This document shows positions 1 through 13,200 of a DNA stretch of 64,000 bases, in pieces; positions within the stretch are counted from its first letter, which is position 1, and each line of letters starts with the position of its first letter. The notes under the pieces were generated by a model. It was not told where the DNA came from, made no database searches, and worked only from the letters and a program-made list of their open reading frames with translations. The DNA is from Purshia tridentata. Taxonomy: Eukaryota; Streptophyta; Magnoliopsida; Rosales; Rosaceae. The stretch spans positions 1 through 64,000 of the forward strand of contig QANT01001660.1 of NCBI GenBank assembly GCA_003254885.1, in the 5' to 3' direction. The position numbers and the translations under genes were made by a program.

Positions 1-1179
1 TTAAACCCTCTAACCACCTTAAAAATTTATCTAAATCTTCTCTCATCTAGAAACTCTCTCAAAACCTCCTAAAATTTATAATATATTTTTTACCCTTTTA
101 ACGTGCACTCAGATTAACTATATTTCAGTAAAGGTGTAATTGTTTATTTAGGAGAGGTGTAACTATTTGTTTAATGAAGGTGTAGCTATTTTTTAGTGAA
201 TGTATAACTTTTTTTTAGTTAATGTGTAATTATTATAATTTTTTTATGGGCCTGCAAATTTTGTTTCTTGTTAAAAACTAATAGTATAATTATTTATAGT
301 TATTTTTTAGTGTAATTGTATTTCTGAAATTCAATTTAAGTGTAACTGTGTAACTGTTTTCATCTCTTTTTAACTTTATTGTTTACTAATCTTTCATATT
401 GTACATGCCTTTTTTTATTACAATTTTACAATTACATACTATAAAACACTATTGTTGTTAATAGATTTGTGTGACAATTAGTCTTAGGACCTTTTTGACA
501 ACAATTTTTATGTAGAGGCTGGAAGTGTTTTAAAATTCATAAGAAAATTCTCTTAATTCATATTAGGGTCCTTTTACTAATTGCCACGTCAGAAAGTTTA
601 ATAGACATACAACATTTCTAATTTTAATGTTATATTGTATAAACCCAATCTACCCTTTGAACTTATTTTATCAAAAACCAAATAGATATTGTATTATTAT
701 CTTTACTAAATTTTAAATTAAAAAACCAGATTATTGTAGAAGTCAAGCCACTTGTTTTTTTATATACTTTTCAAGCATAAATTTGACGTCCTTTGGCGAA
801 TACAAGTAGTGGCTTTGTTTTAGGGTTTCTTAGGTGGCAGTATTATGCTTTCTTAATTTGGTTTGGAGTTGAGCTTATTATATCTTGTATATAAATTAAT
901 ACATGAGTTTTGTATTTTAGAATTGGGCGTGCTATTCAGTTGTTGGGTAACAAATGAAATATTGAAATCATAGTTCTTTGTGTGAACCAGTTCCATTGAG
1001 AACTATGATTTCAAGCACTTCTCACTATGGTTATTGGGCGTGTTATTGAACTGTGGCTTCCATAATTGTTTTTCATTTTGATTAGCCAAGCACTCCGCAC
1101 GATGCTCATTGATCAAGGCAAGTCTAATGCAACATGTGTTTATGAGTGATTTTTTTATCTTGAGGGATGATTATAGGAA
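1..1179. other. Gene-free AT-rich stretch
   Basis: No supportable gene. Bases 125-330 hold several imperfect copies of a short unit built around 'gtgtaact-attt'. Bases 962-977 and 999-1014 form a perfect 16-bp inverted repeat with a 21-base loop. Nothing else recognisable. Confidence 0.6.
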
Positions 1180-2300
1180 GGGAAAAATTACAAACAGGAC
1201 ACGTACTTTGGGGTCAATCTTAGTTTAGGATACCAATTTAAGTTTGTGTTAGTGTATAACACATATTTAGAATTTGTGTCACTATAGGACAATTTGTCAA
1301 CTCAGTTACATTTTCTGTTAAAAATAGATCATGTGCTACGCACATAACCATTTTTTATGGGGCAAATTGACAATTCACATATATATTTAAAAATAAATAA
1401 AAACTAAAAACTAAAAACTAAAAAAAAAAAAAAAAAGCACACAATTCTTTACCAAACTAATAAACCTTTAAAATAATATTAAATATAAAATAAATAAATA
1501 ATTGAATTGAAAAAAAGAAGTCTAGCAACTCCTCCGCCCCAGACCCTCTTTCCCTTTCCCCCGCATCGGCAACTCAACACATCTACCCACCTCCATCCCC
1601 CTGATTTTAGGGTGGTCTAATAAACCTTTGATGACTGGTGGCACCATCTATCCGATTTAACAACTTCTACTATGTTGCTTAGAGCGAGTCCATCAAGTTC
1701 ATAATCACCGCCACTGAAGGCAATAAGATAAAAAATGAATAGAAGAAAGGAGGTGCGTGGGTTGGGTTGGGTTATTAGAGATGGCAAGGGTTGGCAAGGG
1801 CTGGTGAGGAGGAAGATATCAGATGTGGTTTAGGAGGGAGGAAGATCTTGGATGTGGTAGCCATGACAAAGAGGGAGACATCATATCATCGTCGCGGCAG
1901 TAAAGTAGGAGGAAGATGAAGAGAGAGAGTGAGAGATACGGTTGAGAAGCGATTGTCGACGAGGAAGAAGGTTCATGGCCGGTGGCTGGAGAAAAGAAGA
2001 GAGGTGGGTAGTTTGGGTGGCTGTACAGGGGAAGTTGAGGGTTGCTGGATTTCTAAACTTCTATTTTGTATTTTTTTGCTTTTTCAATTCATTTATTTAT
2101 GTTTTATATTATTTTAAGATTTATTAGTTTTCAAATGAATAATTATCTCATTTGAATGGAAAATGTAACGGAGTTGACGAATTGTCCTATAGTAATACAA
2201 ATCTTAAATATGTATCCTACACTAACACAAACCCAACTTGAAACTGGTATTCTAAACTAAGATTGCTCTAAAATTTGTGTCCCTTTTGAAAAATTATCCC
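1180..2300. mobile_element. Mutator-type non-autonomous element with long TIRs
   Basis: The left arm (1180-1315) and the right arm (2159-2300) are near-complete reverse complements; both outer ends begin GGGA and both arms end inward at the same motif. The flanks 1171-1179 (ttataggaa) and 2301-2309 (ttatatgaa) match at 8 of 9 positions, which fits the 9-bp target duplication of MULEs. There is no transposase. The interior (about 1530-2050) is clearly more GC-rich than the surroundings and could be captured host DNA, but I do not recognise it. Confidence 0.8.
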
Positions 2301-5300
2301 TTATATGAATGAAGATTCTTTTGATTATAAAGAAGTCTAAAGGAGAAGATATCATGATAGAGATTAGGAAAGATCAAACGATAAAGATTGGCTTTCCCTA
2401 CAACTAACATTGGAATAATACAAATTACCACCACAAGTTTGGGTCGGTTTCACCTACATTTATGAGGAAACAAAGTTGGGTTGATTACATATTTTCAAAG
2501 GTGATATCGATCAGTTCCTATCAAATTTATGTGATTCTTTTTTTTTGTTTTATTATTCTTCTTTTTTCTTTTTTTAAAATGACCAACTCACTTATTGGTA
2601 TAATTTAAACTCATGTATAGATACAATTTAAATTTACCAATTCACGTATTAGTACAATTTAAATGTAAAAATACATGTATTGGTTTCAATTTAAATGTCC
2701 TAATTCACGTATTAATTGGTACAATAATTAAAATTTGTCAAATTCATGCATATATTTGTACAACTAAAATGTACCAATCCGCTTAGTAAAATTGAAATGT
2801 ACCAAACAACGTTAAATTCTAAAGTTAGGCCAAGCATTTAGACATCTATATATATATACCAAGAAATATAATTTCGATTTCGATGGAAATTTCGACAGAA
2901 ATTTTGAGGAAAAGTTCGACCGAATTTTGATTTCGCTAGAATTTAAACAAAAACGGTGGAAATTACTATTAAACAATAAAAATTTTGAATGAAACTTTAC
3001 CATATGCTTATTTAACATATTATTAACTATATTTATAAAAAAAATTGAAGAAACCAAATCATATTATAGGTTTCATGTGATATAAAGTAAATATAATGCG
3101 CGTTGGATGCAAATACTTTTAAATAAAATTCATAAAATAAATCAATAAAATTAGTATAGTCTTTATACTCTATAATTTATACACTAAACCCAATCTACTC
3201 TATAATCTATATTGTTAGGAAATAATATAGAATATTAGGGTTTAGGCTTTTTAAGGTATTTTTGAATATCTTTTATATAGAAATGTATTTTAATTTAGCG
3301 TTTAGAAATAACTAAATGAAACCCCAAAATCAAAAAGCCAAGCCAAAGGATCAAATGAAAAACCAGACCATTTTTTCTTTCCAATTGCTCAAAGGCCCCA
3401 AACCCAATCAACTCTAAACCTTTTTTTCTTTTTTTTCCCTTTTTTTTCTTTTTCTTCCTTCCTTTTTAGGCACCTTTCCTCCACCTGGCTGTCTCACTTT
3501 TTTTTCCCCTTTTTCCTTCCCTTCTTTCTTCCCACTTTCCTTTCCCAGACTACCCCTTTCCTTTCTCTTCCTAGCTTTCCCAAACTTCCCCCGCAGGCAG
3601 GTAGCAGGCTGCCTCTCCATTTTTTTTCCCCTTTTTTTAGTGTCTAAGGGAGGAACTATATTCGTATATCGTAGAGATTAGAGGAATTTGTTATGGCAAT
3701 GTAGCAAAAACCAAAAAAGAGGTTGAGATAAATGTAGTTAGAACTGCTGTTTTAACTATCTGATCAAGTAATATCATCTATGAAAAAAGTTGGCAACTCT
3801 ATATTAACAATGGTTCCAACTAAAATGAGGTGGACATAATCAAATACTAATCCTAAATAGACTGCTAATGTTCCGAAACAAAATGAAGCTAAGAATTACA
3901 ACACTGCTACAAGTAAATTTTAAATAAAAATTTACAATATTTCTCGTATGGCAAAAATAAATTTTTGTAGATATAAAACACGTTAATCAGAGTGACTGAT
4001 GGATCCTTGATTGTGTATTCATAAACTTTATTTAAATTTTTCCCATGGCGAGTAATGTATCCTCCAACTAGAGTATTTTCCACCATTTTACCACTTTTTT
4101 CCAAAAGCCATTTTTTATTTATTGAACTGTTAAAATTTCTTTACAAGTCCTCCAAAAATTATCAAGGTCCATGATTCTTTTTTTTTTTTTTAATATTTAT
4201 AAATGCTTCTGCTTCAAATATTTCTAATTGTTTCCATCCATTTTCTTTGTTTGTAATAGTATATATTGCTATTATGGAAGATAAAGCTTCAATGATTGCT
4301 CTCGTTGCTAGTCATCTCTTATAGTAGGATAAAATTCCATTTTTAAGTCATCATAATGCAACCAGATCCCTGATACTAGTAATTTTGTATCAATTATTCA
4401 TTGAGAAATACTTAATTATATCTACAACTCTACAATCCTGTATTTATAAACTTTGACAATGTTTGATGGTTGTAGTTTAGAAAGAGCGTTAACCATTAGA
4501 CTGAACAACATAAACTTAATATCAACATGTCAATGAATTACTAGGAAGAATATAAATCTAGTAATTTAAAGTAATGGAGTTTGAAGTACTTAAGAGTAAG
4601 AGAGTTTAATGTATTTGAAGTTGAAGTCATACTCTTCTGCTACAAAGGTTGTATTCTACTATCTTCACATCTTTATGTTCCAGTTAGTCAATAGGACCTA
4701 AACTCAGAATAGAATGTGTCTAGCTAGCTAGTTAGTGGTTCTTTCGGACTGCCTAGTCCTTTGGCAGTAATCTCTCACAACACAATTATCATTGTTTACT
4801 ATTACTTGAGAAGCAAAAAATTCGAGAATCCATTCTAAAAATACAAGCATATATAGTGATCAAACGACAAAGTCTGGCAACGGAAGCTCGGGATGGAGCT
4901 GTAAATCTCACATTTGGTTATCTAATAAGGAAGTAGCTACCTAGTGGAGTTTCAACCAACCACCACCAGTCAATGTTGCTTTGGGGTCATTTCTTACTCT
5001 ACCATCATAATATTGGGGTGGGGTTTGAGAGACGGTAAGATCAAGGCAGCATATTAGATTTTATTTTATACTTTATTTGGATATATTATTTTGTTTTGGG
5101 ATAAATGAATCCTTTATACTGTTGTTACCAACAGTTATCCCACATATTAAGGGATAAAAGGATATAGCAGTATTAAAAAATAACAACCTAATTTATATCA
5201 TATTGACTTGCTAGTCCTCCTTTAAAGAAGTAACATTTTTTGACAAATAATATAAAGTATTTAATACCCTTGAAATTATAAAATGACATGCATATAATGT

Positions 5301-7149
5301 GATCAATAAGCAAAAAATTCTTACATTCTCTTGCTTAGGCACTAATGATCGCATTACATATGCAAATTTATAATTAGAGTAGTTCTTTAGTGATCACATG
5401 AGACTTTGCACTAGATATTATATCCTTTTAGAACATTGCAGTTGTCATAATTAATTAAAGATGCAGAATTAAGGAAAAACTTAACACTGTTTGAATAACA
5501 AAAGTTCTCCATGATTACAAACACACATAAACTAATTAATACAATTCCACAATTATATATGAAGTAACGTTTTGAATAAACATACCTCAAAACTCCCATA
5601 TTTCGGTCTAAAACGACCTTTTCTCAAAACTACCTTAAGAAGCTCTTTATGTTTTGATCCGAACTACATGTCCTGATGTTTTAATATGTAATCTTTTATT
5701 GCTTTTAATAGAAGTTCTTAATAGAATTTCAAAGGATTTACCTTATGATTATCATTAAACAGATCTCAAATAATAAACAAGTCAATTCACATGACATAAT
5801 ACAATTGTGACCTCGCAATAAGACTTGCTTTAATTTGCATTGATACAATGCAATAGAGAAAATTCTACATTTCGTGGATGTTGGAAAGGAAAAAATGCAC
5901 AACCATTTTCAAGAATTCTCTACTCAACATTAATTATAAAGACATGGAGATACTTAAATTCCTGCAACACCAAAATAGAATACACCAAATAAAATTTATC
6001 TTAAATATATTTCACTCTCACACATTAGCTGCATCTAAACACTCAAAAACCTCATTTATGCAATATGTTAAAGTGAAAAATAATTAAATAACAAATCTTC
6101 ACAAAATAATTCATACATGATTATGTCCTTTATTGAATACTCAAAATAGTAAATAAAATATTTTGAACTCACCTAAAATATGCAAAACTAAGAAACTGAT
6201 CATGAATATTTCTCCGTGTAGCAAGAATTACTTAAGTGAATTACAAGAAATATCTTTAAAAATCTTATTTTGTGCACAAAATTTTAGATTACCATCACAT
6301 AATCAAAGAATGTTTAAGATTGAAAACTAGTGGAAGTAAAAAAAACTTTTACTTTATATGCTTCAGCAATCAGAAAACAATAAGAACTTGTGATTATCAA
6401 GTTTTTGTAGAAAACGAAACTAGAGTGTATTTTGAATCAATAGGAAATGTTAAGCTTAGAATGTGTACTGGTTTTGTTTTAGATTGAAAACGTCTTCTAT
6501 GTATCTTTCATAAGAAGAAATTTGATTTTTGTTTCAAAATTAGTTAAGTGCGGTTTTTCTTTAATTGTAAGTAGAAAATAATACTGTAAAAATGTTTAGG
6601 AAAAATAAATTTAAGGTTTTGTTTAGGAGTGTTTTCTTAATCATGATTTATGGCAATTTCGATGTTCTTGTGTTGATGAATGTTTGAATGTTTTTAGTTC
6701 TGGTTCAAAACGTACAGACACTTTTATATGCTTTAGCATAAAAGATTAAGGCATACTTCAAAATAAAGACTAAAATGTTTAATGAAAATGACATTATGCC
6801 ATGATTATTCTATAGAGATGGACTTTACTGTTATAGTGTGGATAAATTTGATTGAGTCTTAACTGACCTACCATTATCCTTTAATAGATGACATGTGGTT
6901 AGCTGAGTGTATATAAATTTTGGTTCTTGTACTTGAGTAATAATAAGTTTAATTGATTTTCAGTTCTTGTTTAACAAAGTTAAGTTTTCAGTATACTAAA
7001 AGTGCAAAAGACTCAATCTTCTAATTTACAATTGTGGAAATAGGTTAAACAGGTAAAGTTACATTGCTATCTTATACTCTTGTTTATTTTATTGATTAAT
7101 TGATATGAATGTTTCAATTTTGTATGGTTTATCAGATTATGTAAGCTAT
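2301..7149. other. Long gene-free AT-rich stretch
   Basis: No supportable gene. Bases 2580-2810 contain about five degenerate copies of a 40-50 base unit around 'accaattcacgtattagtacaa'; related units recur at 33305-33420. Bases 2860-3060 are rich in 'gaaatttcg/aaaattt' motifs that also occur near 19380-19490 and 31290-31400, so they probably come from one dispersed repeat. Bases 3410-3640 are a polypyrimidine tract. The short reading frames here show no protein-like composition. Confidence 0.5.
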
Positions 7150-8060
7150 ATTGCTAACAAAAAGTTCATCATAGTGATTCTGAAGCTATATAGAGCGGAG
7201 TACCTTTGCAAATCAACATCAGCCAATCATCAGTGGATATTGCGTTGGTCAAAAATAATGATTTCAAAGTATGCACGAGAGTCTAGATTTTATGCACTGG
7301 GAGTGGCAAAATTTTTGGAACTACATGAGGCATGTAGGGGAAATCACACCCCAATTATGATACTCGAGGCTTCTAGGTACCACACTTGGATCTGACATAC
7401 CAAATTTTATTTTATTAACAGTTACAACGACATTAGTGTCTTCAATAGCTCGCATAAATTATGATAAGGAGTAGATGCACAACCTTCAAGTCAACTATAT
7501 AGACAATGGAATCAAATACACAATGTGGTATATGTAGTATATTATATCTATACTAAATGAGCCGCACATATCCAAATAATACCGATACCCGTATGAGAGG
7601 CTAATAATTTATTGACAAAGCATTAAGAGGCCTATAAGAAAGATGTTGAAAAGGCGTTCGAGATTTTGAAGGCAAAATGACATATTCTTAAAATACCCGT
7701 CAAAAGATGGAAAACAAATGATATGTGCTATATTATGAAAATGTGCATAATTTTGTACAATATGATCATTGAGCACAAGCAGTCAGACAAGGAAGATCAT
7801 GAATCAAATGATGACATTGACCACGATCAGAGAATGATTGTTCAGGCTGTGGGACGATATTATCTTGAACTGCACGATGGACATCAAAGTTATCATCTAA
7901 TGGCATTAAATGCAAGGCTTACTAGAGTTAGGTTGATTAGGTCAAATGAATTCCACTAGCAACTTAAAAATGATATGGTAAAGCACCTCTAGAATCTAGA
8001 AGGAAGTCTCCACGAAGAACGATGTTGGCATTGAACTTTAACATTTTTCATTATATGTGT
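7150..8060 (+). pseudogene. PIF/Harbinger transposase relic (plant DDE_Tnp_4/Plant_tran type)
   Basis: The conserved order of the plant Harbinger transposase can be followed across frameshifts and stops. In order: AEYLCKSTSA near 7197; the MHWEWQN block near 7300, in a different frame; GNHTPIMILEASRYHTWI near 7339-7393; NSYNDISVFNSS near 7420-7450; QVNYIDNGIKYTMW near 7490-7530; EAYKKDVEKAFEILKAK near 7626-7677; and IMKMCIILYNMIIEHK near 7733-7780. The tail is IRSNEFH followed by QLKNDM after a stop. The protein is broken by at least three stops and two frame changes, so it is inactive. The family normally has a 3-bp target duplication and a second Myb-like reading frame. I could not fix the element ends. 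Confidence 0.8.
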
Positions 8061-8461
8061 TGTGTTTGGAGTTTTAGGGGTATTGTTTACGAAATGCCGT
8101 AAAACGGCTTAGAATCATAAATTGATAAAGATCATGAATCAAATGATGACATTGACCACGATGAAAGAATGATTGTTCAGGCTGTGGGACGATATTATCT
8201 TGAACCGCACGATGGACATCAAAGTTATCATCCAATGGCATTAAATGCAAGGCTTGCTAGAGTTAGGTTGATTGGGTCAAATGAATTCCACTAGCAACTT
8301 CGAAATGATATGATAAAGCACCTCTAGAATCTATAAGGAAGTCTCCACGAAGAACTATGTTGGCATTGAACTTTAACATTTTTCATTATATGTGTTGTGT
8401 TTGGAGTTTTAGGGGTATTGTTTACAAAATGCCGTAAAACGGCTTAGAATCATAAATTGAT
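7793..8461 (+). repeat. 335-bp tandem duplication of the Harbinger 3' end
   Basis: Bases 7793-8126 are repeated at 8128-8461 with a constant offset of 335 and only a few substitutions. The unit covers the last coding block of the transposase relic plus its non-coding tail, ending at 'cataaattga'. Divergence is low compared with the decay of the transposase itself, so the duplication is younger than the pseudogenisation. Confidence 0.9.
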
Positions 8462-9230
8462 TGGATTCGAATATTTGACTTGATATGATACAACCATGCA
8501 ACTTCACTTATCGAGGGACTCCACAATTATTGGTATCACACATTCTTATAAGATGCCATAATATTTCATTTGTAAAAATCAAGCTTTCATCACTATTTAA
8601 GCACACCACTCAAATCTATAAGTAACGATGACTTCATCATCGTGGAAGACGAAGACACAGGCTTCACCTCCTCCAATATACAAAATGGAGGACGATGATT
8701 TGGATGAGGACTTCATGCCTAACTTAACAAGACGTATCGAATACTAAATGTAACATGCAAAGGCAGTGGCCATGGGTAGAGCGACGGAGTACTTAGAGCG
8801 TAATGTGGAGCATAACACATATGCAGTTAATGCTTACAAAAACTTGAATTAGAAAGTAAATTCCAAGAAAGGGTGACATTAGATTTGAGATTTTTATGGT
8901 GTATACAAAATCACAGGTCAAGACTTTCGATTGGGATAAGATTCAACATATTTAGACATGAGGGTGTTTGTGTTTATGTTTTTTTTTAAAAACTGTGTTT
9001 ATGTTTGTGGTTTAGTAGGGGTGAAATGAAGTAAAATTAGAAGGCAATTTGATGGAAAGAAAATAGAAAAATTATAATTTGAATAATAAAATAAAATATC
9101 AATATTGACATTATATTGAAGATCTCATTAAAATAAAACAAATGATATAATTTTTATAAATATTTAAATTGTAAATTATAAATTAACTATCTTAATCTCA
9201 ATATTTAATATCAATGACAACTCTTCCTGT
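8462..9230. other. Probable remainder of the Harbinger element, then AT-rich DNA
   Basis: A 39-codon frame (8628-8747, +) rich in Ser, Lys and acidic residues lies just downstream of the transposase relic. It might be a remnant of the element's second protein, but it is too short to assign. The rest is AT-rich with no gene. Confidence 0.3.
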
Positions 9231-9234
9231 TTGA

Positions 9235-9465
9235 ATGCAGATGGCATGCTAGTGGAGGAGGTGAGGTAGCTTATTGCTTCTTTTGCTAATAGTTGCCACC
9301 AATTTCGAAAACGTGAATGTAATTCGGTTGTCCATGTTATTGGACAATATGCTTTAACCCATGTTGGGGTATACTTTTGGATTAATGTATTGCTTAATTA
9401 ACTTATGGATGTCATGTTTTATGGCACCCCCTTAAATAAAATCATAATCCTTTTCTAAAAAAGAA
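9235..9465 (+). pseudogene. LINE remnant: C-terminal RNase H-like tail
   Basis: The frame from about 9252 reads an RNase H-like end typical of plant non-LTR retrotransposons: a 'VEEVR*LIASFANSCHQ' stretch, then FRKRECNSVVHVIGQYAL. This matches the family pattern of a Cys/Arg-Glu-x-Asn-x-x-Ala-His-x-Leu-Ala motif. One in-frame stop interrupts it. An A-rich stretch near 9455-9468 may be the old poly(A) tail. The 5' part is missing, as is common for LINE insertions. Confidence 0.45.
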
Positions 9466-9469
9466 GAAA

Positions 9470-11890
9470 ATCTCAATAGGGGTTATTTTATTAGATAAAC
9501 AATAAGATTCTCATTTATGACATTTAGCACCACTGTAACTTCAACATATATGACTATCACTCTTAAACTTAGTTGGGTATAGAGGTGAGAAAAAATTACA
9601 GTAAAGTAATACATCAGTAAAGTATTATAGCTATAAAGTAATATTATCTGAGTGTTTGGTAAATTATGTTTTCAAAAATATCGTAAGTACAAAAAGCAGT
9701 ATAAAGATATTTGATAAATTATAATATAAAACTGCTATAACTGTTCATAATTATTAAATAATTAATTGCTTTAAGATGCATGACAAGTGTCTTAATTAAG
9801 CTCTGCTACACCTATTTTTAAAATTTAACAATAAGGTTACTTTTATAGAGGTTTAAATCTACTATTACCAAACTTCTAGTCCCCTTCATGCCTTTTTGTC
9901 TCTTTTGATGACATCTGTTCATATTTAACAATCACATCAAATACAATTTAACCTCACAAAAACAATTAAAAAACATTAATTCTCCAATAACTTTTCTTCA
10001 TCTTCTTTACATCCTCATCTCTACATATTCATCTTTTATCTCTCTCAATGACGAGAGACATCAGTGGAGTCCTAAATATTCTATTAACTGAATTTTTTAT
10101 GTTAAATTATAGCTCTTCAAAAATGGATTAATCTAGTATATTTTCATATATTTTGTTTCTATTATTATTATTATTTTTAACCGAATCTCCCTCATCTCTT
10201 TCTTGACTAGAAATCCCATAGATCCCTTCAAATACATACTTCAGAAAATTAAAAGAAGATTTCACACCTTTCAAGTTATTCATTAAAGAAAAAGAATCAA
10301 CGTTAATCTCTTTTTAAAAAGTCCATAACAGTGAAACTGTGAGAGATTGAGTTTTTCTTTTCTGAGATGGATGGCCATGGACCAGGACGAAACCAGAAAA
10401 ATGTACACATGGGGGCACATTTTTCTTTACTTTTTTTTCCCTTGTTTTCTTTTCTATTTATAGATCTTTTTTCACATCAAATAGACGATCACATACACAT
10501 AAAATCAAAATGTTTTTAACTACAAACATGTCTTTTATTCTCTTCAATACTTATTTAAATTGGCAACACTTAAGTTTTTATAAATTCTATCAAATTTTTG
10601 CAAATAAAAAGTTTAAATATCAATAGTTATTTTAACTTTACAAATGTAAAAATAGTCACATCAATTGAATGTTAAATAAATTTATGTAAGGGAAGAAAAC
10701 AACTCAACAAATGTAAGAACAATATAATAGCGATTAATATCCACAAAATAAAAAAAAAACAAAGCAAAATGTAAAAATAGTCACATCAATTGAATGTTAA
10801 AGAAATTTATGTAAGGAAAGAAAACAACTCAACAAATGTAAGAACAATATAATAGCGATTAATATCCACAAAATTAAAAAAAACAAAGCTAAATTGATGA
10901 AAAAAGAATACATAAGCATGCAATGGATGGAAGTGGGACACAAGATACTTTTAAAATTGGGAAACACATGAGACTAAGATTGAAAAACGGTGGAATATTT
11001 TAATTGTTTGGGGGCACGTAAGTAAAATACCATAACTCAATACTTAATATTTTTATTTAAGAAAATGTGAGAAGGGACACTTATCCCTTAATGGCTCCAT
11101 CCTTGGGCATGGAAAAAGAGTCATGAGAAATGAATGGGGAGGCTGGGATTCATGTGATTTTTGTTTTCCTTGAGTTAATATTACTTAAAAATGAATTTGT
11201 GAGTTTCAGTGATTTTGGTTAAATTAAAGGTGATATATAAGTGAGTTATTGGGTATGAGTGGTTTTGATTAAATTAAAATTTTGTCAATACCTTAAATTA
11301 AATCACTCTTATTAAAATGGACATGATGCTGAAAGTATTTTTGACTTAATTATTTGAAAAAAAAGGCATTTTACTAGTTTATAATTTTTAGTCTACAAAT
11401 TTATGTTAGCATTAAAATTATAGACCATAAAAAAAAACTATTAAATAAGTATGCATATTATTTTAGGAATATTTAAATTTTAATGGTATAGATAAAATAT
11501 CATAATTAGTAATATCAATTAAAAATAGACATATTAAAAAATGAGGATAATGATTGTCATTTTGTTAAAAAAAGGAGGATAGATTGGATAACAAATTTTT
11601 TGCCACAATTGTCACTCAGTACAGTTTTGAAAAGTAGGTTTCAAACTATAGTAAATATCTGTAGTGAGTGACCTCAAATAGTCACTCACTACAGTTTTTG
11701 GATTTGTTACCAAACACTAAAACTGTTGTGAGTGACCTAGAATTGTCAATCACAATAGTTTTTGGGTATCTTACCTTAGTACTATTCACTTTCAACACTA
11801 TTCAAACTAATTTGAGACTCATATATGACTATGGTACTCACTAACCATTGTGGAAAGCCTAAGCAAAATTCTAGTTGGATATAGGAGGAT
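9470..11890. other. Gene-free AT-rich stretch with CACTA-like subterminal repeats
   Basis: No gene. A direct tandem repeat lies at 10643-10891. Bases 11600-11770 contain several near-identical direct and inverted copies of 'gtcactcactacagttttt', an arrangement like subterminal repeats of CACTA elements, but no transposase or paired termini were found. Confidence 0.4.
10643..10891. repeat. 125-bp direct tandem repeat, two copies
   Basis: The unit beginning 'aatgtaaaaatagtcacatc' at 10643 recurs at 10768 with few differences. No reading frame spans it. Confidence 0.85.
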
Positions 11891-12295
11891 GATGAATGCT
11901 ATTCACCTTCTCTAAATTCACTTTCTCTACCGACCTTCTCTTTTATTATTCTCATTCCAAAATATATTTTCATAATCCAAACTATTTATATTTTAGATCT
12001 AACTATAAAGATCATCTCTACCAAAAATTAACCAAATCGAAAATCATTTGGTTATGTAACTATTATCAAATAAATAAATGGTTTTAGTAATAATTTGATT
12101 CATTGTTAATTTATTTATAACAATTACATGATCAAATAATTTTTGATTTAGTTGATCTTTTACAAAGATGATTTTTAAATAATCACTTGAATTATAAACG
12201 GTTTGGATTATAAAAGTACAGTGTAAAATAAAAATAATAAAGAAAAAGATCGATGTTAAAGGTGGATGAAAAAAAGTAGGTATAGCATTCCTCAT
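11891..12295. mobile_element. Foldback MITE with 8-bp target duplication
   Basis: The two halves are imperfect reverse complements over nearly the whole length; the outer ends share 'gaatgctat'. It is flanked by aggaggat (11883-11890) and aagaggat (12296-12303), an 8-bp duplication with one mismatch, as in hAT-type elements. Removing the element joins flanks that match an uninterrupted paralogous sequence at 14499-14635, an empty-site control inside the same window. A related foldback element lies at 52541-52880. Confidence 0.8.
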
Positions 12296-12405
12296 AAGAG
12301 GATTCCCAATGCATATGAAACATGCACACAATATTCCCACCAATTGTGGATGCAACACGCCCTAAAATAAAGTAACCCTATTACTTACCATTAAGATTTG
12401 AGAAA
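12296..12405. repeat. Duplicate of the MED26c upstream segment
   Basis: This segment matches 14515-14635, including the shared strings 'cacaatattcccaccaatt' and 'cctaaaataaagtaaccc'. With the short piece left of the MITE (about 11862-11890) it forms one old copy of the region just upstream of the MED26c gene. Confidence 0.8.
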
Positions 12406-12790
12406 TAAACTTGATTTTTCATTAATAAATCCTAGGGGTTACAAACATGATAATAAATGGGGCGGCTCATGATTGATGATATCATCATCTATATGTACAC
12501 ATGTCTACCAAAATGCAACCCTACAATAATTCCAAGAAATAAATTAAAGAAAGAAAATAACAAAATAGGATAATACCCATAACAACTTAACATGTACAAT
12601 AGATCTATCCATGATGAGTTTGGGTTGTGAAACTATAAGCTAGGCCTAGTAGTCACAGGTTTAACAAGAATTGAGTGAAATAAGTTTCATTGATTTAGAG
12701 AAGCAAACCATTCATTTGACATAATCACACCAATTTCCCAAAGAATTGTGGTTCCATGAGGCCATTGAATCACTAATGTCACCAGATATC

Positions 12791-13200
12791 GTTATTCCTT
12801 CAAAACCCTAGCAGAGCCCATTTTTCCTTTTTTGCCATCAGTCATATTGTTTCTTTTACTTTTGAAATTGTTTTCATACTTTTCAGGCATTTTAGAAACC
12901 TAAATACAATTAGGCCAAAAAAAAAAAATCAAATATAATTCTCCTATTCCAAGCTAAAGAACTTATATTAAATAAACTTTCCACAATTTGAGCCAGTTAT
13001 TCCTTCAAAACCCTAGCAGAGCCCATTTTTTCCTTTTTTGCCATTAGTCATATTGTTTCTTTTACTTTTGAAATTGTTTCCATACTTTTCAGGCATTTTA
13101 GAAACCTAAATACAATCAGGCCAAAAAAAAAAAAATCAAATATAATTCTCCTATTCCAAGCTAAAGAACTTATATTCAATAAACTTTCCACAATTTGAGC
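12791..13200. repeat. 205-bp direct tandem repeat, two copies
   Basis: Unit 12791-12995 is repeated at 12996-13200 with only a handful of changes. Both copies contain 'aaccctagcagagcccattt' and a poly(A) stretch near the middle. No gene is seen in either copy. Confidence 0.9.

Noticed and set aside
3414-3620. Lys/Glu/Gly-rich minus-strand frame
   Set aside because: It is only the translation of a polypyrimidine tract; no start context, domain or splice signals.
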